Positions 1-8,684 of a stretch of 53,534 nucleotides of DNA are shown in pieces. The stretch spans positions 1 through 53,534 of the forward strand of contig JAHDKI010000013.1 in NCBI GenBank assembly GCA_018436925.1, read 5' to 3'. How positions within the stretch are numbered: position 1 is the stretch's first letter; each line of letters starts with the position of its first letter. A program made the position numbers and the translations under genes. Source of the DNA: Syntrophaceae bacterium (GTDB taxonomy: Bacteria > Desulfobacterota > Syntrophia > Syntrophales > Smithellaceae). Below the pieces are notes generated by a model, which was not told the DNA's origin, made no database searches, and saw only the letters and a list, made by a program, of their open reading frames with translations.

Positions 1-902
1 AACTGAAGTGAAGTATCATTTCATTCAAGAGCAGAGAACGCAATTTCGAGTGGCGGCGATGTGTCGGGTGTTAGAGGTATCCCGGAGCGGTTATTACGAT
101 TGGGTAGATCGTCCGGAGAGCATGAGGGTAAAGCGGCATCGGGAATTGACCGTTAAAATACGCCAGGCTCATATTGAAAGCCGTAAGATATATGGTTCCC
201 CGCGGATTCATGGTGAACTGGTCGACCAAGGCGAGAAAGTTGGTAAGAACACTGTCGCTTGTTTGATGAAGCGAGCCAATATACAGTCAAAGGTGCATAA
301 ACGATTTGTCGTGACCACCGATTCACGAAACACGAAGAAGCCTGCTGAAAACAAGCTCGCGGGCATATTTATTTCGGATCAGCCGAATCGAAAGTGGGTA
401 TCTGATGTGACATACATTCCGACGCGGAAAGGCTGGTTATTTTTATCGGCCATTATGGACCTTTATTCCCGTCTGATCGTGGGCTGGTCGATGGGTGAGA
501 GCAATAACACTGAATTGGTCGAAGATGCGTTAAAGATGGCGACAGCTCATAGAAAGAACTATCAAGGAGTGATTTTACATTCGGATCAGGGCGTGCAATA
601 TGCGTCGACATCCTATCAGCAGCTTTTAAGCAATTTGAGCATTATCTGCAGTATGAGCCGCAAAGGCAATTGCTGGGATAATGCTCCCATGGAGAGCTTT
701 TTCCATTCGCTGAAAACCGAATGGGTTGTTTTTGAAAATTACAAAACACGGTCTGAGGCCAGAACCAGCCTTTTTGATTACATTGAGCTCTTTTACAATC
801 GCAAACGCAGGCATTCTGCGTTAAAGTACAGAAGTCCCCTGGCATTTGAACTCGCAGGGGGTGTCTCTTAACCCAGGTGTCCGTTTTTCTGGGGGAAGAT
901 CA
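1..902 (+). mobile_element. IS3-family insertion sequence, right part
   Basis: The window starts inside an IS3-family element. The orfB transposase fills 8-871, and the right terminal inverted repeat follows, ending in GGGGGAAGATCA at 891-902. That matches the usual IS3 terminus, whose left end reads TGATCTTNCCC. The left end, orfA and one target-site duplication lie outside the window. The base after the terminus (903) begins a block shared with a second locus at 13144, so the element seems to have inserted into, or right beside, a dispersed repeat. Confidence 0.85.
8..871 (+). CDS. IS3-family transposase OrfB (DDE integrase)
   Basis: Integrase-type transposase that cuts and joins the IS ends. 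The N-terminal part (about 1-110) has the HTH_21-like region with motif SRSGYYDW. The rve catalytic core follows with the DD(35)E triad at D133 (WVSDVTY), D193 (HSDQG) and E229 (APMESF), the last two 36 residues apart as expected. The C-terminus carries the typical FYNRKRRH motif. At 287 residues it looks complete. In IS3 elements OrfB is normally made as an OrfAB fusion through a -1 frameshift, so the GTG at 8 may not be a real start; orfA lies left of the window. Confidence 0.9.
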   Translation: MKYHFIQEQRTQFRVAAMCRVLEVSRSGYYDWVDRPESMRVKRHRELTVKIRQAHIESRKIYGSPRIHGELVDQGEKVGKNTVACLMKRANIQSKVHKRFVVTTDSRNTKKPAENKLAGIFISDQPNRKWVSDVTYIPTRKGWLFLSAIMDLYSRLIVGWSMGESNNTELVEDALKMATAHRKNYQGVILHSDQGVQYASTSYQQLLSNLSIICSMSRKGNCWDNAPMESFFHSLKTEWVVFENYKTRSEARTSLFDYIELFYNRKRRHSALKYRSPLAFELAGGVS

Positions 903-1024
903 CCCTTAAGTAATTAAGTATCTTGAAATTTGCGATAACGAGGTCAAATCTTTGCTCTTGACAGTTGGTCTTTTTTCTATGGACGCAGCGCTTAGGTATT
1001 TCTTGTGTTAATAGAGGAAACAGC
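903..1024. repeat. Dispersed repeat, copy A
   Basis: Non-coding stretch between the IS right end and rpoH that shares ordered blocks with 13144-13289: CCCTTAAGTAAT (903-914), GGTCAAATCTTT.CTCTTGACA (from 942), CTTAGGTATTTCTTG (from 991) and ATAGAGGAAAC near the end. Order and orientation are the same in both copies, while the spacers have diverged. I see no ORF in it. Its nature is uncertain; it could be the end of a degraded mobile unit, for example a REP-associated transposase region. Confidence 0.65.
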
Positions 1025-1062
1025 GGATTGCGCGGGCGGCAAGACTCGGCCGGTCGAAGGCA

Positions 1063-1908
1063 TTAGTCTTCCGGTTTCAGATAGGGCAGCGCCAGCTGAA
1101 CTTTCTTGAGCGCCTGCTTTTCGATTTGACGGGCCCGTTCCCGGGTGATGTTGTACCGGTCGCCGATTTCCTGAAGCGTGAGCGGATCATCCGCCATGAC
1201 CCGGTGCTGGATAATGAAGCTTTCCCGTTCGTTGAGCTTGGCCAGGGCGCCGGCGATATCGCGCTTCACCAGAGAGCGTTGTTCATGTTTGATTAGAGAC
1301 GTTTCCTGATCATCCCCCTCATAGGTCAGAAAATCCATATGCGAGGTGTCGCCGTCGTCATTGATGACCTCATTGAGCGACAGGTCTCGCGAGCCCATGC
1401 GCAAATCCATTTCCGCGACCTCAGAGCCCTTCACGCCCAATGAATCGGCGATTTCGCTGAACTCGGGATTTTTCTTCGAGATGGTTTCCAGCTGCTTTTT
1501 GGCCTGGCTCAGTTTGAAAAAAAGTTTCCGCTGCGCCTGAGTCGTGCCGATTTTTACGATGCTCCAGGACTTGATGAGATAGTTCTGGATGTAGGCCCGA
1601 ATCCACCACACCGCGTAGGAAATCAGCCGGTAGCCTTTATAGGGGTCGAACTTCTTGACGGCATGAATCAGCCCGATGTTGCCTTCCTGGATCAGATCCG
1701 ACAGCTTGAATCCGTAATTGCGGTACTCATGGGCGATTTTGACGACAAACCGGAGATTGGAGACGATCAGTTTCTCGGCCGCCTCCATGTCGTTGTACTT
1801 CTTCAGACGCACGGCCAACTTGAATTCCTCTTCGGCGGTCAGAAGGGGAAAACGGTTGATCTCGGAGATATATAAATCCAGTGTGCCGGTGACGACAGGC
1901 AGCTTCAA
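1063..1908 (-). CDS. rpoH: RNA polymerase heat-shock sigma factor RpoH (sigma-32)
   Basis: Alternative sigma factor directing RNA polymerase to heat-shock promoters. It has 281 residues, the usual RpoH length. Region 2 is visible (DLIQEGNIGLIHAVKKFDP, then YAVWWIRAYIQNYL). It is followed by the RpoH-box sequence QRKLFFKL, which separates RpoH from RpoD/RpoS, and by region 4 with the helix-turn-helix LQEIGDRYNITRERARQIE. The chosen start is TTG at 1908, because AGGAGGG lies 8 bases upstream and no better ATG exists. It is transcribed away from the dacZ-like/clpB pair, and ClpB is a classical RpoH target. A possible sigma-70-type promoter lies at 1944-1972. Confidence 0.93.
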   Translation of the reverse strand: MKLPVVTGTLDLYISEINRFPLLTAEEEFKLAVRLKKYNDMEAAEKLIVSNLRFVVKIAHEYRNYGFKLSDLIQEGNIGLIHAVKKFDPYKGYRLISYAVWWIRAYIQNYLIKSWSIVKIGTTQAQRKLFFKLSQAKKQLETISKKNPEFSEIADSLGVKGSEVAEMDLRMGSRDLSLNEVINDDGDTSHMDFLTYEGDDQETSLIKHEQRSLVKRDIAGALAKLNERESFIIQHRVMADDPLTLQEIGDRYNITRERARQIEKQALKKVQLALPYLKPED

Positions 1909-1943
1909 AGATTGGCCCTCCTGGTGAAAGTCTGCATGGCAGA

Positions 1944-1972
1944 TGTTTATCGAAGAGCGGATGCGGGGTCAA
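1944..1972 (-). promoter_or_regulatory. Candidate sigma-70 promoter of rpoH
   Basis: On the minus strand, TTGACC (complement of 1967-1972) is followed after 17 bases by TAAACA (complement of 1944-1949). The -35 box is good and the -10 box weak (3/6). It lies about 35 bases upstream of the TTG start of rpoH and almost back-to-back with the promoter of the divergent operon. Confidence 0.4.
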
Positions 1973-1990
1973 GCAAATAATTACCGCTTC

Positions 1991-2019
1991 TTGACAGTCC
2001 AAGGCTCAGTGTTTATTCT
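1991..2019 (+). promoter_or_regulatory. Sigma-70-type promoter of the dacZ-clpB operon
   Basis: Consensus TTGACA at 1991-1996, a 17-base spacer and TATTCT at 2014-2019. The start codon is at 2046, giving a leader of about 20 bases that contains AAGGA. No sigma-32-like boxes were found before dacZ or in the 16-base gap before clpB, so clpB appears to depend at least partly on this vegetative promoter. Confidence 0.65.
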
Positions 2020-2045
2020 ATCGTCAAAAACGCTAAGGAATTGAA

Positions 2046-2918
2046 ATGAAATCGATAAACAAAACGATGATCGATTCCGCCATCAAGCTGGCTGCGGAAG
2101 TCAAGGCCAAATCCGTCTTGATCTGCGTGGATGTGAGAAGCGAACTGGCGGACCTGCCGGACAATATCAAGCGATCGGTCGATTTTATTTTAGTGATGAA
2201 TGAAGACGAAGAGATGCCCGAGAAGTTGGCGGATATTGCCCAGAAACTCGATGTGCCGAGCGTGAATCTGACCCGGGTGGGAAAGATCAAAATTGCCATT
2301 GCCAAAGGCATCGTGTCGGGCCTTTTTAAAAAGGGCGACAAAATCGTCTGTTTGTCCGGCGTGCCGAAATTCGGTTATGCCGACAGCATCTTCTTTATCG
2401 ACGTGGGCAAGGAATTCGAGATTCTCACCTCGGATTTCATCAATGATGTCGTCGAGGCCGTTTCGCCGGAGGTCTTTAACGCGGCGTTGAACATCGCCTG
2501 CGAACTGGCGGCCCAGGGGCGCGAATCGCGCAAGGTCGGAACGATTTTCGTTCTGGGGGATGACGAGAAGGTTCTGCAGTTTTCCCGGCAGATGATCATT
2601 AATCCCTTTCAGGGCTATTCCAATGAAGAGCGCAATATCCTCAATCCCGAGCTCGAGGAAACCATCAAGGAGTTCTCGGCGATTGACGGGGCGTTCGTCA
2701 TCAAGTCCGACGGGACGATCGTTACGGCGGGCCGGCACTTGAGCGCCGCGCTCGACAGCAAGGATTTTCCGGCGGGATTAGGCAGCCGCCACATCGCGGC
2801 CGCGGGGATCACCAACGTGACCAAAGCCGTGGCGATGGTCATTTCCGAATCGTCCGGCAATGTCAGCGTCTTCAAAAACGGCAAGCTGTTTGTGACCATC
2901 GAAAAACCGGTAGAGTGA
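2046..2918 (+). CDS. DacZ-like diadenylate cyclase (DisA_N/DAC domain)
   Basis: Predicted to make cyclic di-AMP from two ATP. The C-terminal half is a DAC domain: [15 protein letters not shown] at about 158-172, the DGA motif at 214-216, and GSRH at 246-249 where DisA/CdaA carry RHR. The third residue of that motif is Ile here (R248-H249-I250), followed by AAAGIT and a typical [14 protein letters not shown] end. The N-terminal about 130 residues have no membrane segment and resemble the pyruvate-kinase alpha/beta-like domain of archaeal DacZ enzymes, so the layout is DacZ-like rather than CdaA or DisA. It is 16 bases upstream of clpB, almost certainly in one operon, with its own strong promoter. 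Domain membership is fairly sure; activity is inferred. Confidence 0.75.
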   Translation: MKSINKTMIDSAIKLAAEVKAKSVLICVDVRSELADLPDNIKRSVDFILVMNEDEEMPEKLADIAQKLDVPSVNLTRVGKIKIAIAKGIVSGLFKKGDKIVCLSGVPKFGYADSIFFIDVGKEFEILTSDFINDVVEAVSPEVFNAALNIACELAAQGRESRKVGTIFVLGDDEKVLQFSRQMIINPFQGYSNEERNILNPELEETIKEFSAIDGAFVIKSDGTIVTAGRHLSAALDSKDFPAGLGSRHIAAAGITNVTKAVAMVISESSGNVSVFKNGKLFVTIEKPVE

Positions 2919-2934
2919 AAAAGGGGACAACCAT

Positions 2935-5520
2935 ATGAGATTCGACAAATTTACATTGAAAGTTCAGGAAGCGCTGCAAGATGCCCAGTCGCTGGCCGGG
3001 TCGATGGGGCATCAGTCCATCGAACCCGAGCACCTTCTGGTGTGTTTTCTCCGTCAGGACGACGGCATTGCCGGCGCCATTCTCAATAAGCTCAACGCCT
3101 CGCCGCAGAAAGTGGAAAAGGAAATCGAGCAATATCTGAAAAAACAGCCCAGTGTCGGCGGAGCGGGCGCGGGGCAGGTGTATCTGGGCGGCAGGCTCAA
3201 TAAGCTTTTCGACAAGGCGATGACGGAAGCCGCTCAGCTCAAAGATGAATACGTCAGCGCCGAGCACGTTGTGGTCGCCATGGCCGAGGAAAAAGAAGGC
3301 CAGGCGGGCAAAACACTTCGTCATTACGGGGTCACGAAAGACGCCATCTTTAAAGTGCTCGTCGAGATTCGCGGCAATCAGCGTGTGACCGACCCGAATC
3401 CGGAAAACAAATATCAGGCCCTTGAGCGCTACGCGAAGGATTTCAACGATCTGGCCAAGAAAGGGAAGTTTGATCCGGTGATCGGCCGGGACGAAGAAAT
3501 CCGCCGCATCATGCAGGTGCTTTCCCGGCGCACCAAGAACAACCCGGTGCTTATCGGCGAGCCGGGTGTGGGCAAAACCGCGATTGTGGAAGGTCTGGCC
3601 CAGCGCATCGTCAACGGCGATGTGCCGGAAAACCTGAAAAAGAAAAGAGTCATCGGTCTGGATATCGGGGCGCTGGTGGCCGGCGCGAAATACCGGGGCG
3701 AATTTGAAGAGCGTCTCAAGGCGGTCTTAAAGGAAGTGATCAGCGCCGAAGGCGAGATCATTTTGTTTATTGATGAAATTCATACGATGGTCGGCGCGGG
3801 CGCGGCCGAAGGATCAATGGACGCGTCCAATATGCTCAAACCGGCGCTGGCCCGCGGCGAACTGCGCTGCGTGGGCGCCACGACGCTCAATGAATACCGC
3901 AAATACATCGAGAAAGACGCAGCCCTCGAGCGCCGTTTCCAGCCGGTTTTGGTGAAAGAGCCCTCGGTGGAAGACACCATTGCCATTTTGCGCGGTCTCA
4001 AGGAACGCTACGAAGTGCACCACGGCGTGCGCATCAAGGATTCGGCGATCATTGCGGCCGCGACGCTGTCGCACCGGTATATCGCCGACCGCTTTCTGCC
4101 GGACAAGGCGGTGGACTTAATCGATGAGGCCGCCTCCCGCCTGCGCATTGAACTCGATTCCATGCCGTCCGAGATTGATGCGATCGACCGCAAGATCATT
4201 CAGCTCGAGATTGAAAAGCAGTCGCTTAAAAAGGATACGGACAAAGCGGCCACCGAGCGCCGCGAGAAGATTGAGAAAGAACTGGCCGACCTGAAAAGTT
4301 CGATGGATCAGATGAAAGTGCACTGGTCGTCGGAAAAAGACATCATTAAAAAGATTCAGCAGGTCAAAAGCCGGATGGAGTCGCTTAAGATCGAGGAGGC
4401 CAACGCGCAGCGCGACGGCGATCTGGCGCGCGCCGCGGAAATCCGCTACGGCAAACTTGTGGAACTCGACCGGGCGCTTCAGGAGGATCAGGTCAAGCTC
4501 GAAGAGATCCAGAAAAACAATCAGATGCTCAAAGAGGAGGTCGACGCGGAGGACGTGGCGGAGGTGGTGGCCAACTGGACGGGCATTCCGCTGGCCCGCA
4601 TGATGGAAAGCGACGTGCAGAAGCTCATCCATATGGATGAGCGGCTCAAAATGCGGGTCATCGGTCAGGATGACGGCATTGCCGCAGTTTCTTCGGCATT
4701 GCGGCGGGCCCGCTCCGGTCTGCAGGATCCGAACCGTCCGATCGGCTCGTTTATCTTCCTGGGCCCCACCGGCGTGGGCAAGACGGAGTTGGCCCGCGCG
4801 CTTGCGGAATTCATGTTCGACAACGAGCAGGCCATGATCCGCATCGACATGTCCGAGTATATGGAAAAGCACGCGGTGGCCCGTCTCATCGGCGCGCCGC
4901 CCGGCTATGTCGGGTATGACGAAGGCGGCTATCTTACGGAAGCCGTCAGGCGCAAACCCTACAGCGTGCTGCTTTTCGATGAAATCGAAAAGGCGCATCC
5001 GGATGTTTTCAATATTCTTTTGCAGATTTTGGATGACGGCCGGCTCACCGACGGCCACGGCCGCACGGTCGATTTCAAGAACACGGTGGTGATCATGACG
5101 TCGAACGTGGGCAGCCAGTGGATTCAGGAGCCGTCGCTCGATGAAGAGGAAAAGAAAAACCGGTCGATGGAGGCGCTGCGCGCGACGTTCAAACCGGAGT
5201 TTCTAAACCGCATCGACGACATCATCATGTTCCATGCGCTGCGGCTTGAGGATATTCAGCATATCGTGGAAATTCAGCTGGGGCTCATCGACAAACGCCT
5301 CAAAGAGCGCAAACTCAGCCTGGAATTGACACCGGATGCGAAAAACTATATAGCCCAGCAGGGCTACAGTCCGGTTTACGGAGCCCGTCCGCTTAAGCGC
5401 GCGCTGCAGAAGCTGGTGTTGGATCCGCTGGCGCTTGATATCCTGGCGGGCAAGTTTGCCGAGGGCGACCATATTGTCGTCGGACTGGCCAAAGGGGAGA
5501 TCGCATTCAGTAAGAAGTAA
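2935..5520 (+). CDS. clpB: ATP-dependent chaperone ClpB
   Basis: Hexameric AAA+ disaggregase working with DnaK/DnaJ/GrpE to rescue aggregated proteins in the cytoplasm. At 861 residues it has full ClpB length: a Clp N-domain (about 1-145), AAA1 with Walker A GEPGVGKT and Walker B LFIDEIH, and a long coiled-coil M-domain (about 405-525, rich in Lys/Glu), which marks ClpB rather than ClpA/C. AAA2 follows with Walker [10 protein letters not shown] and Walker [14 protein letters not shown], then the D2-small domain. There is no ClpP-binding loop signature. It follows the DacZ-like gene by 16 bases and has rpoH upstream in the opposite direction; dnaJ is elsewhere in the window (47.7-48.8 kb). Confidence 0.97.
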   Translation: MRFDKFTLKVQEALQDAQSLAGSMGHQSIEPEHLLVCFLRQDDGIAGAILNKLNASPQKVEKEIEQYLKKQPSVGGAGAGQVYLGGRLNKLFDKAMTEAAQLKDEYVSAEHVVVAMAEEKEGQAGKTLRHYGVTKDAIFKVLVEIRGNQRVTDPNPENKYQALERYAKDFNDLAKKGKFDPVIGRDEEIRRIMQVLSRRTKNNPVLIGEPGVGKTAIVEGLAQRIVNGDVPENLKKKRVIGLDIGALVAGAKYRGEFEERLKAVLKEVISAEGEIILFIDEIHTMVGAGAAEGSMDASNMLKPALARGELRCVGATTLNEYRKYIEKDAALERRFQPVLVKEPSVEDTIAILRGLKERYEVHHGVRIKDSAIIAAATLSHRYIADRFLPDKAVDLIDEAASRLRIELDSMPSEIDAIDRKIIQLEIEKQSLKKDTDKAATERREKIEKELADLKSSMDQMKVHWSSEKDIIKKIQQVKSRMESLKIEEANAQRDGDLARAAEIRYGKLVELDRALQEDQVKLEEIQKNNQMLKEEVDAEDVAEVVANWTGIPLARMMESDVQKLIHMDERLKMRVIGQDDGIAAVSSALRRARSGLQDPNRPIGSFIFLGPTGVGKTELARALAEFMFDNEQAMIRIDMSEYMEKHAVARLIGAPPGYVGYDEGGYLTEAVRRKPYSVLLFDEIEKAHPDVFNILLQILDDGRLTDGHGRTVDFKNTVVIMTSNVGSQWIQEPSLDEEEKKNRSMEALRATFKPEFLNRIDDIIMFHALRLEDIQHIVEIQLGLIDKRLKERKLSLELTPDAKNYIAQQGYSPVYGARPLKRALQKLVLDPLALDILAGKFAEGDHIVVGLAKGEIAFSKK

Positions 5521-5537
5521 AACGTCAGGAGTTAAGA

Positions 5538-5586
5538 GTCAGGTGTGAGGCGAGGGGCGTGAAACGCCCGACTCCTCACACCTGAC
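5538..5586. repeat. Long palindrome downstream of clpB (REP-like or hairpin)
   Basis: Arms GTCAGGTGTGAG (5538-5549) and CTCACACCTGAC (5575-5586) are perfectly complementary, with an inner GGGCG/CGCCC pair. The RNA would form a very stable hairpin. No T-tract follows on either side, so it is not a classical intrinsic terminator. It could be a REP-type palindrome, an mRNA 3' end stabiliser or a rho-assisted terminator. Confidence 0.55.
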
Positions 5587-5613
5587 ACCGAACCTACTTA
5601 AGAGGGGGGATCT

Positions 5614-6006
5614 ATGGCGGAAGAGAAAAAGGGTGAAGGTTTTGTCATCAAAGACAAGCGTTTTTCCGAAGCGTCCGAATCTTCGCGGCCTCAGGATGAG
5701 CCGCAGGTCAATAAGCAGGTGCAGCCGGACGATGTTGAAGAACCTGCTGTAGATGCCGAGTACCCGCAGGTCAATTTCACAAATTTTATTATTTCGCTTA
5801 GCACCTCCGCGCTGTTTCATTTCGGCGATTTCCCGGACTATGAAGGCGGCAAGGCCGAAAAGAACCTGCCGGCGGCGAAGCAGACCATTGATATTCTTGA
5901 TATGATTAGTGAAAAGACAAAAGGCAACCTCGACGCCAACGAGGCCAGTTTGATCCAGGGCGTTTTGTACGAGCTGAAAATGCGCTACGTCAAGGAAAAA
6001 GGCTGA
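5614..6006 (+). CDS. DUF1844 family protein
   Basis: Small acidic protein of 130 residues with no signal peptide or membrane segment. The first about 50 residues are polar and probably disordered. The C-terminal about 75 residues match DUF1844: NFTNFIISLSTSALFHFG, then a helix with QTIDILDMISEKTKGNL, then a closing helix ending KMRYV. The function of this family is unknown to me; it is common just upstream of ispE or near rpoH/hisI in Desulfobacterota. AAGAGGGGGG precedes the ATG. The stop codon lies one base before the ispE start, so the two are translationally coupled. Confidence 0.8.
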   Translation: MAEEKKGEGFVIKDKRFSEASESSRPQDEPQVNKQVQPDDVEEPAVDAEYPQVNFTNFIISLSTSALFHFGDFPDYEGGKAEKNLPAAKQTIDILDMISEKTKGNLDANEASLIQGVLYELKMRYVKEKG

Positions 6007-6007
6007 C

Positions 6008-6853
6008 ATGGCCAGGGTCTCGGCTCCGGCGAAAATCAACCTGTCCTTACGAGTGCTCTCCAGACGCCCCGACGGGTACCACGAGCTGGCTTCAGTCATG
6101 CAGCAGATCTCGATCTGTGACGAACTTGACTTCTCGCTGAAGCTGGACGGCATTGGCCTTGCCTGTCCGGGGACCGATCTGCCGACGGATGAAAAGAATC
6201 TGGTGTATCGCGCCGCCCGGGCCCTTTTCGACGCCCGTGGATACCGGGGCGGCGTTGCCATAACCCTTTATAAATCCATTCCTTCCGCCGCCGGATTGGG
6301 AGGCGGAAGCTCCGACGCCGCAGCGACGCTTCTGGCGCTGAACGAGCTGTGCGGACTGGGCCTCTCCAAGGCGGAGCTGATGAAGATCGGATTGACGCTC
6401 GGCGCCGATGTTCCCTTTTTTCTCTATGCGCCTTGTGCCTTTGCCCGAGGCATAGGAGAAAGGCTTTCTGAAATTACACCCGCCCCCCCCAGGCTCAACC
6501 TGGTTTTAATTAATCCTCCCTATCCCTTATCTACGAAAACCGTCTATGAAAATCTGAATTTAACATTGACAAAGAAAAAAAATAGTTATAGGATTCCGCG
6601 ATTTTACGCACTGGGTGACGTAGTTCGGGAATTGCATAATGATTTGGAGGCGGTATCTGTCGGCATGCATCCCGAGCTGTCCGAATTCAAGCGAATGCTT
6701 GTCGCCGAAGGCGCCCTGGGTGCATTGATGTCGGGCAGTGGTCCCACGCTTTTTGGCATTTTTCCGGACGAACAAGCTGCTAAAAAGGCGCGGGATGCAA
6801 TCGTGAAAAAAGTTTCCGGAGACACTCTGGTTTTCTTTGCCCAGTCAATTTAA
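6008..6853 (+). CDS. ispE: 4-diphosphocytidyl-2-C-methyl-D-erythritol kinase
   Basis: GHMP-family kinase that phosphorylates CDP-methylerythritol in the MEP route to isoprenoid precursors. The N-terminal substrate region is APAKINLSLRVLSRRPDGYH. The GHMP ATP-binding loop AAGLGGGSSDAAATL and the C-terminal GALMSGSGPTLFG motif are all present, and 281 residues is normal for IspE. The start ATG at 6008 directly follows the DUF1844 stop. The order ispE - tRNA-Gln - prs - rplY - pth is the same as I know from Geobacter-type genomes. A short AT-rich patch around 6520-6600 encodes a lysine-rich surface loop and does not break the frame. Confidence 0.95.
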   Translation: MARVSAPAKINLSLRVLSRRPDGYHELASVMQQISICDELDFSLKLDGIGLACPGTDLPTDEKNLVYRAARALFDARGYRGGVAITLYKSIPSAAGLGGGSSDAAATLLALNELCGLGLSKAELMKIGLTLGADVPFFLYAPCAFARGIGERLSEITPAPPRLNLVLINPPYPLSTKTVYENLNLTLTKKKNSYRIPRFYALGDVVRELHNDLEAVSVGMHPELSEFKRMLVAEGALGALMSGSGPTLFGIFPDEQAAKKARDAIVKKVSGDTLVFFAQSI

Positions 6854-6890
6854 ATCGCTGTTTTAAATCAAGTTGTATACAAATAGACGA

Positions 6891-6965
6891 TGGGGCGTCG
6901 TCAAGCGGTAAGACACAGGATTTTGGTTCCTGCATTCGGAGGTTCGAATCCTCCCGCCCCAGCCA
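6891..6965 (+). tRNA. tRNA-Gln (anticodon TTG)
   Basis: 75 bases that fold as a cloverleaf: acceptor TGGGGCG pairs with CGCCCCA, the anticodon stem CAGGA/TCCTG encloses loop TTTTGGT with anticodon TTG, the T arm is GGAGG-TTCGAAT-CCTCC, and the CCA end is encoded. It lies in the ispE-prs gap, 25 bases before prs. Confidence 0.96.
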
Positions 6966-6989
6966 GTTCGAACTGAAGAGGTTATATTC

Positions 6990-7931
6990 ATGCTGGAAAG
7001 AATTCGGATATTTTCCGGAAACGCCAATATCGGCCTGGCCGAGAAGATTTGCGGCAAGCTGGGGGTTTCACTGGGCAAAGCCAACGTCACCACCTTCAGC
7101 GACGGAGAAACACGCGTCGAGATCGATGAAAACGTCCGGGGCATGGATGTTTTCATCATTCAATCCACCTGTACGCCGGTCAATGTCACCTTGATGGAAT
7201 TGCTCATCATGATCGACGCCATGAAACGCGCCTCGGCGGACCGGATCACCGCAGTGGTTCCTTACTACGGTTACGCCAGGCAGGATCGGAAAGTCGCTCC
7301 GCGCGCGCCGATTTCGGCCAAGCTGGTTGCCGATCTGATCACCACGGCCGGCGCCAACCGGGTTTTATCCATGGATCTGCATGCAGGCCAGATTCAGGGA
7401 TTTTTCAACATTCCCGTGGACAACCTCTTTGCCACGCCGGTGTTAATCGATTACATGAAAAGAAATTATCAAGACAAGACCGTCGTGGTTTCTCCGGATA
7501 CCGGCGGCGTCGAAAGAGCCAGAGCCTTCGGCAAAAGGCTGGGGGCGTCGCTCGCAATCATCGACAAACGGCGCGAGGGGCCCAACGAAGCCCAGGTGAT
7601 GAACATCATCGGCAATGTCGAAGGAAAACGCGTGATCATTCTCGACGATATGATCGACACGGCCGGAACCGTGGTGCAGGCCGCCAATGCGCTGACTTCA
7701 GCCGGGGCCCTGGAGGTATCCGTCTGTTGCACGCATCCGGTTCTGTCGGGGCCGGCGATTGACCGCCTGGAAGCCTCGACTCTGAAAGAAATCATTGTCA
7801 CCGACACGATTCCCCTTTCCGAGAGGGCGTCGGGGTGTGCCAGGATTAAAGTATTATCGGTATCCGGTCTTCTGTCCGAAGCCGTGCGCCGTATCTATTA
7901 CAACGATTCAGTCAGTTCATTATTTATTTAG
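6990..7931 (+). CDS. prs: Ribose-phosphate pyrophosphokinase
   Basis: Makes PRPP from ribose 5-phosphate and ATP for purine, pyrimidine, histidine, tryptophan and NAD synthesis. The class I enzyme features are all visible: [13 protein letters not shown] at the start, the FSDGE loop, the [11 protein letters not shown] flexible loop, the metal-binding [20 protein letters not shown], and the PRPP loop [11 protein letters not shown]. Length 313 residues is standard. The ATG at 6990 is preceded by GAAGAGG. rplY follows after 15 bases, so both probably share a transcript starting upstream of the tRNA. Confidence 0.97.
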   Translation: MLERIRIFSGNANIGLAEKICGKLGVSLGKANVTTFSDGETRVEIDENVRGMDVFIIQSTCTPVNVTLMELLIMIDAMKRASADRITAVVPYYGYARQDRKVAPRAPISAKLVADLITTAGANRVLSMDLHAGQIQGFFNIPVDNLFATPVLIDYMKRNYQDKTVVVSPDTGGVERARAFGKRLGASLAIIDKRREGPNEAQVMNIIGNVEGKRVIILDDMIDTAGTVVQAANALTSAGALEVSVCCTHPVLSGPAIDRLEASTLKEIIVTDTIPLSERASGCARIKVLSVSGLLSEAVRRIYYNDSVSSLFI

Positions 7932-7946
7932 GAGGATAAGGAGTCA

Positions 7947-8588
7947 ATGGAAATCACCGACTTAACGGCGCAAGTCCGGAAAGAGCAAAAGAAAGGCCCG
8001 GCCCGCAGGCTTAGGCAGGAAGGGTATGTGCCGGCAATATTTTATGGTCGAACCTCGGACAATATAATGCTGGCGGTCAAAAGCGCGGCGCTGATGAAGC
8101 TGCACAAAGACAAGAAAGATCATGCCTTCATCAAGCTGATCATCGACGATGGCGGAAAGAAAATTGAGAAACTTTCTTTGATCAAGGAACTGCAAAGACA
8201 GCCGCTGACCGGAAAGTTCTACCATGCCGATTTTTATGAAGTCGATATGGCAAAAAAACTCACCTTCGATGTGTCTCTGAATTTTGTGGGGAAATCGGTG
8301 GGCGTTGAAAACGGCGGCGAGCTGCAGCATATCAAACGAGAGGTGAAAATATCCTGTCTGCCCGTCAATTTGCCCGACCATATCGATGTGGACATTTCCG
8401 CTTTGGATATCGGGTCATCCATCAAGGTGCGCGATATTCAGGCGCCCGAGGGAATCACGCTGGTGGATGTTCCCGAAGCGGCCGTGGTGGCCGTGGCGGC
8501 GGTGAGAGTCGCGAAGTCGCAGGCGGCGGAAGCCGAGCCGGGCGCGGCGAGCGCTACCGAGCCGGCAAAAGAAGAAAAGAAAGATTAA
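7947..8588 (+). CDS. rplY: 50S ribosomal protein L25/general stress protein Ctc
   Basis: Binds 5S rRNA in the large ribosomal subunit. The N-terminal L25 domain is recognised by RKEQKKGPARRLRQEGYVPAI and by the YHADFYEVD motif; a C-terminal TL5/Ctc beta domain follows, giving the long form (213 residues). The last about 30 residues are a low-complexity Ala/Glu/Lys tail. GGAGGATAAGG precedes the ATG. It lies between prs and pth, a widespread arrangement. Confidence 0.94.
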   Translation: MEITDLTAQVRKEQKKGPARRLRQEGYVPAIFYGRTSDNIMLAVKSAALMKLHKDKKDHAFIKLIIDDGGKKIEKLSLIKELQRQPLTGKFYHADFYEVDMAKKLTFDVSLNFVGKSVGVENGGELQHIKREVKISCLPVNLPDHIDVDISALDIGSSIKVRDIQAPEGITLVDVPEAAVVAVAAVRVAKSQAAEAEPGAASATEPAKEEKKD

Positions 8589-8684
8589 TTCCCGGACGGC
8601 CGCGGCGATGCCAAACGAGCGACGATGCTTTCCTCATGCCTGACAAATTTATGGTTTCGGTTTCGCGGGAGAGGGCAGCAGGTC

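Noticed and set aside
4117..5058. Minus-strand open frame of 313 codons within clpB
   Set aside because: Antisense to the conserved AAA2 domain, His/Phe/Arg-rich, no family marks.
8625..8684. Upstream extension of pth
   Set aside because: Not homologous to Pth; the family start fits ATG 8685.
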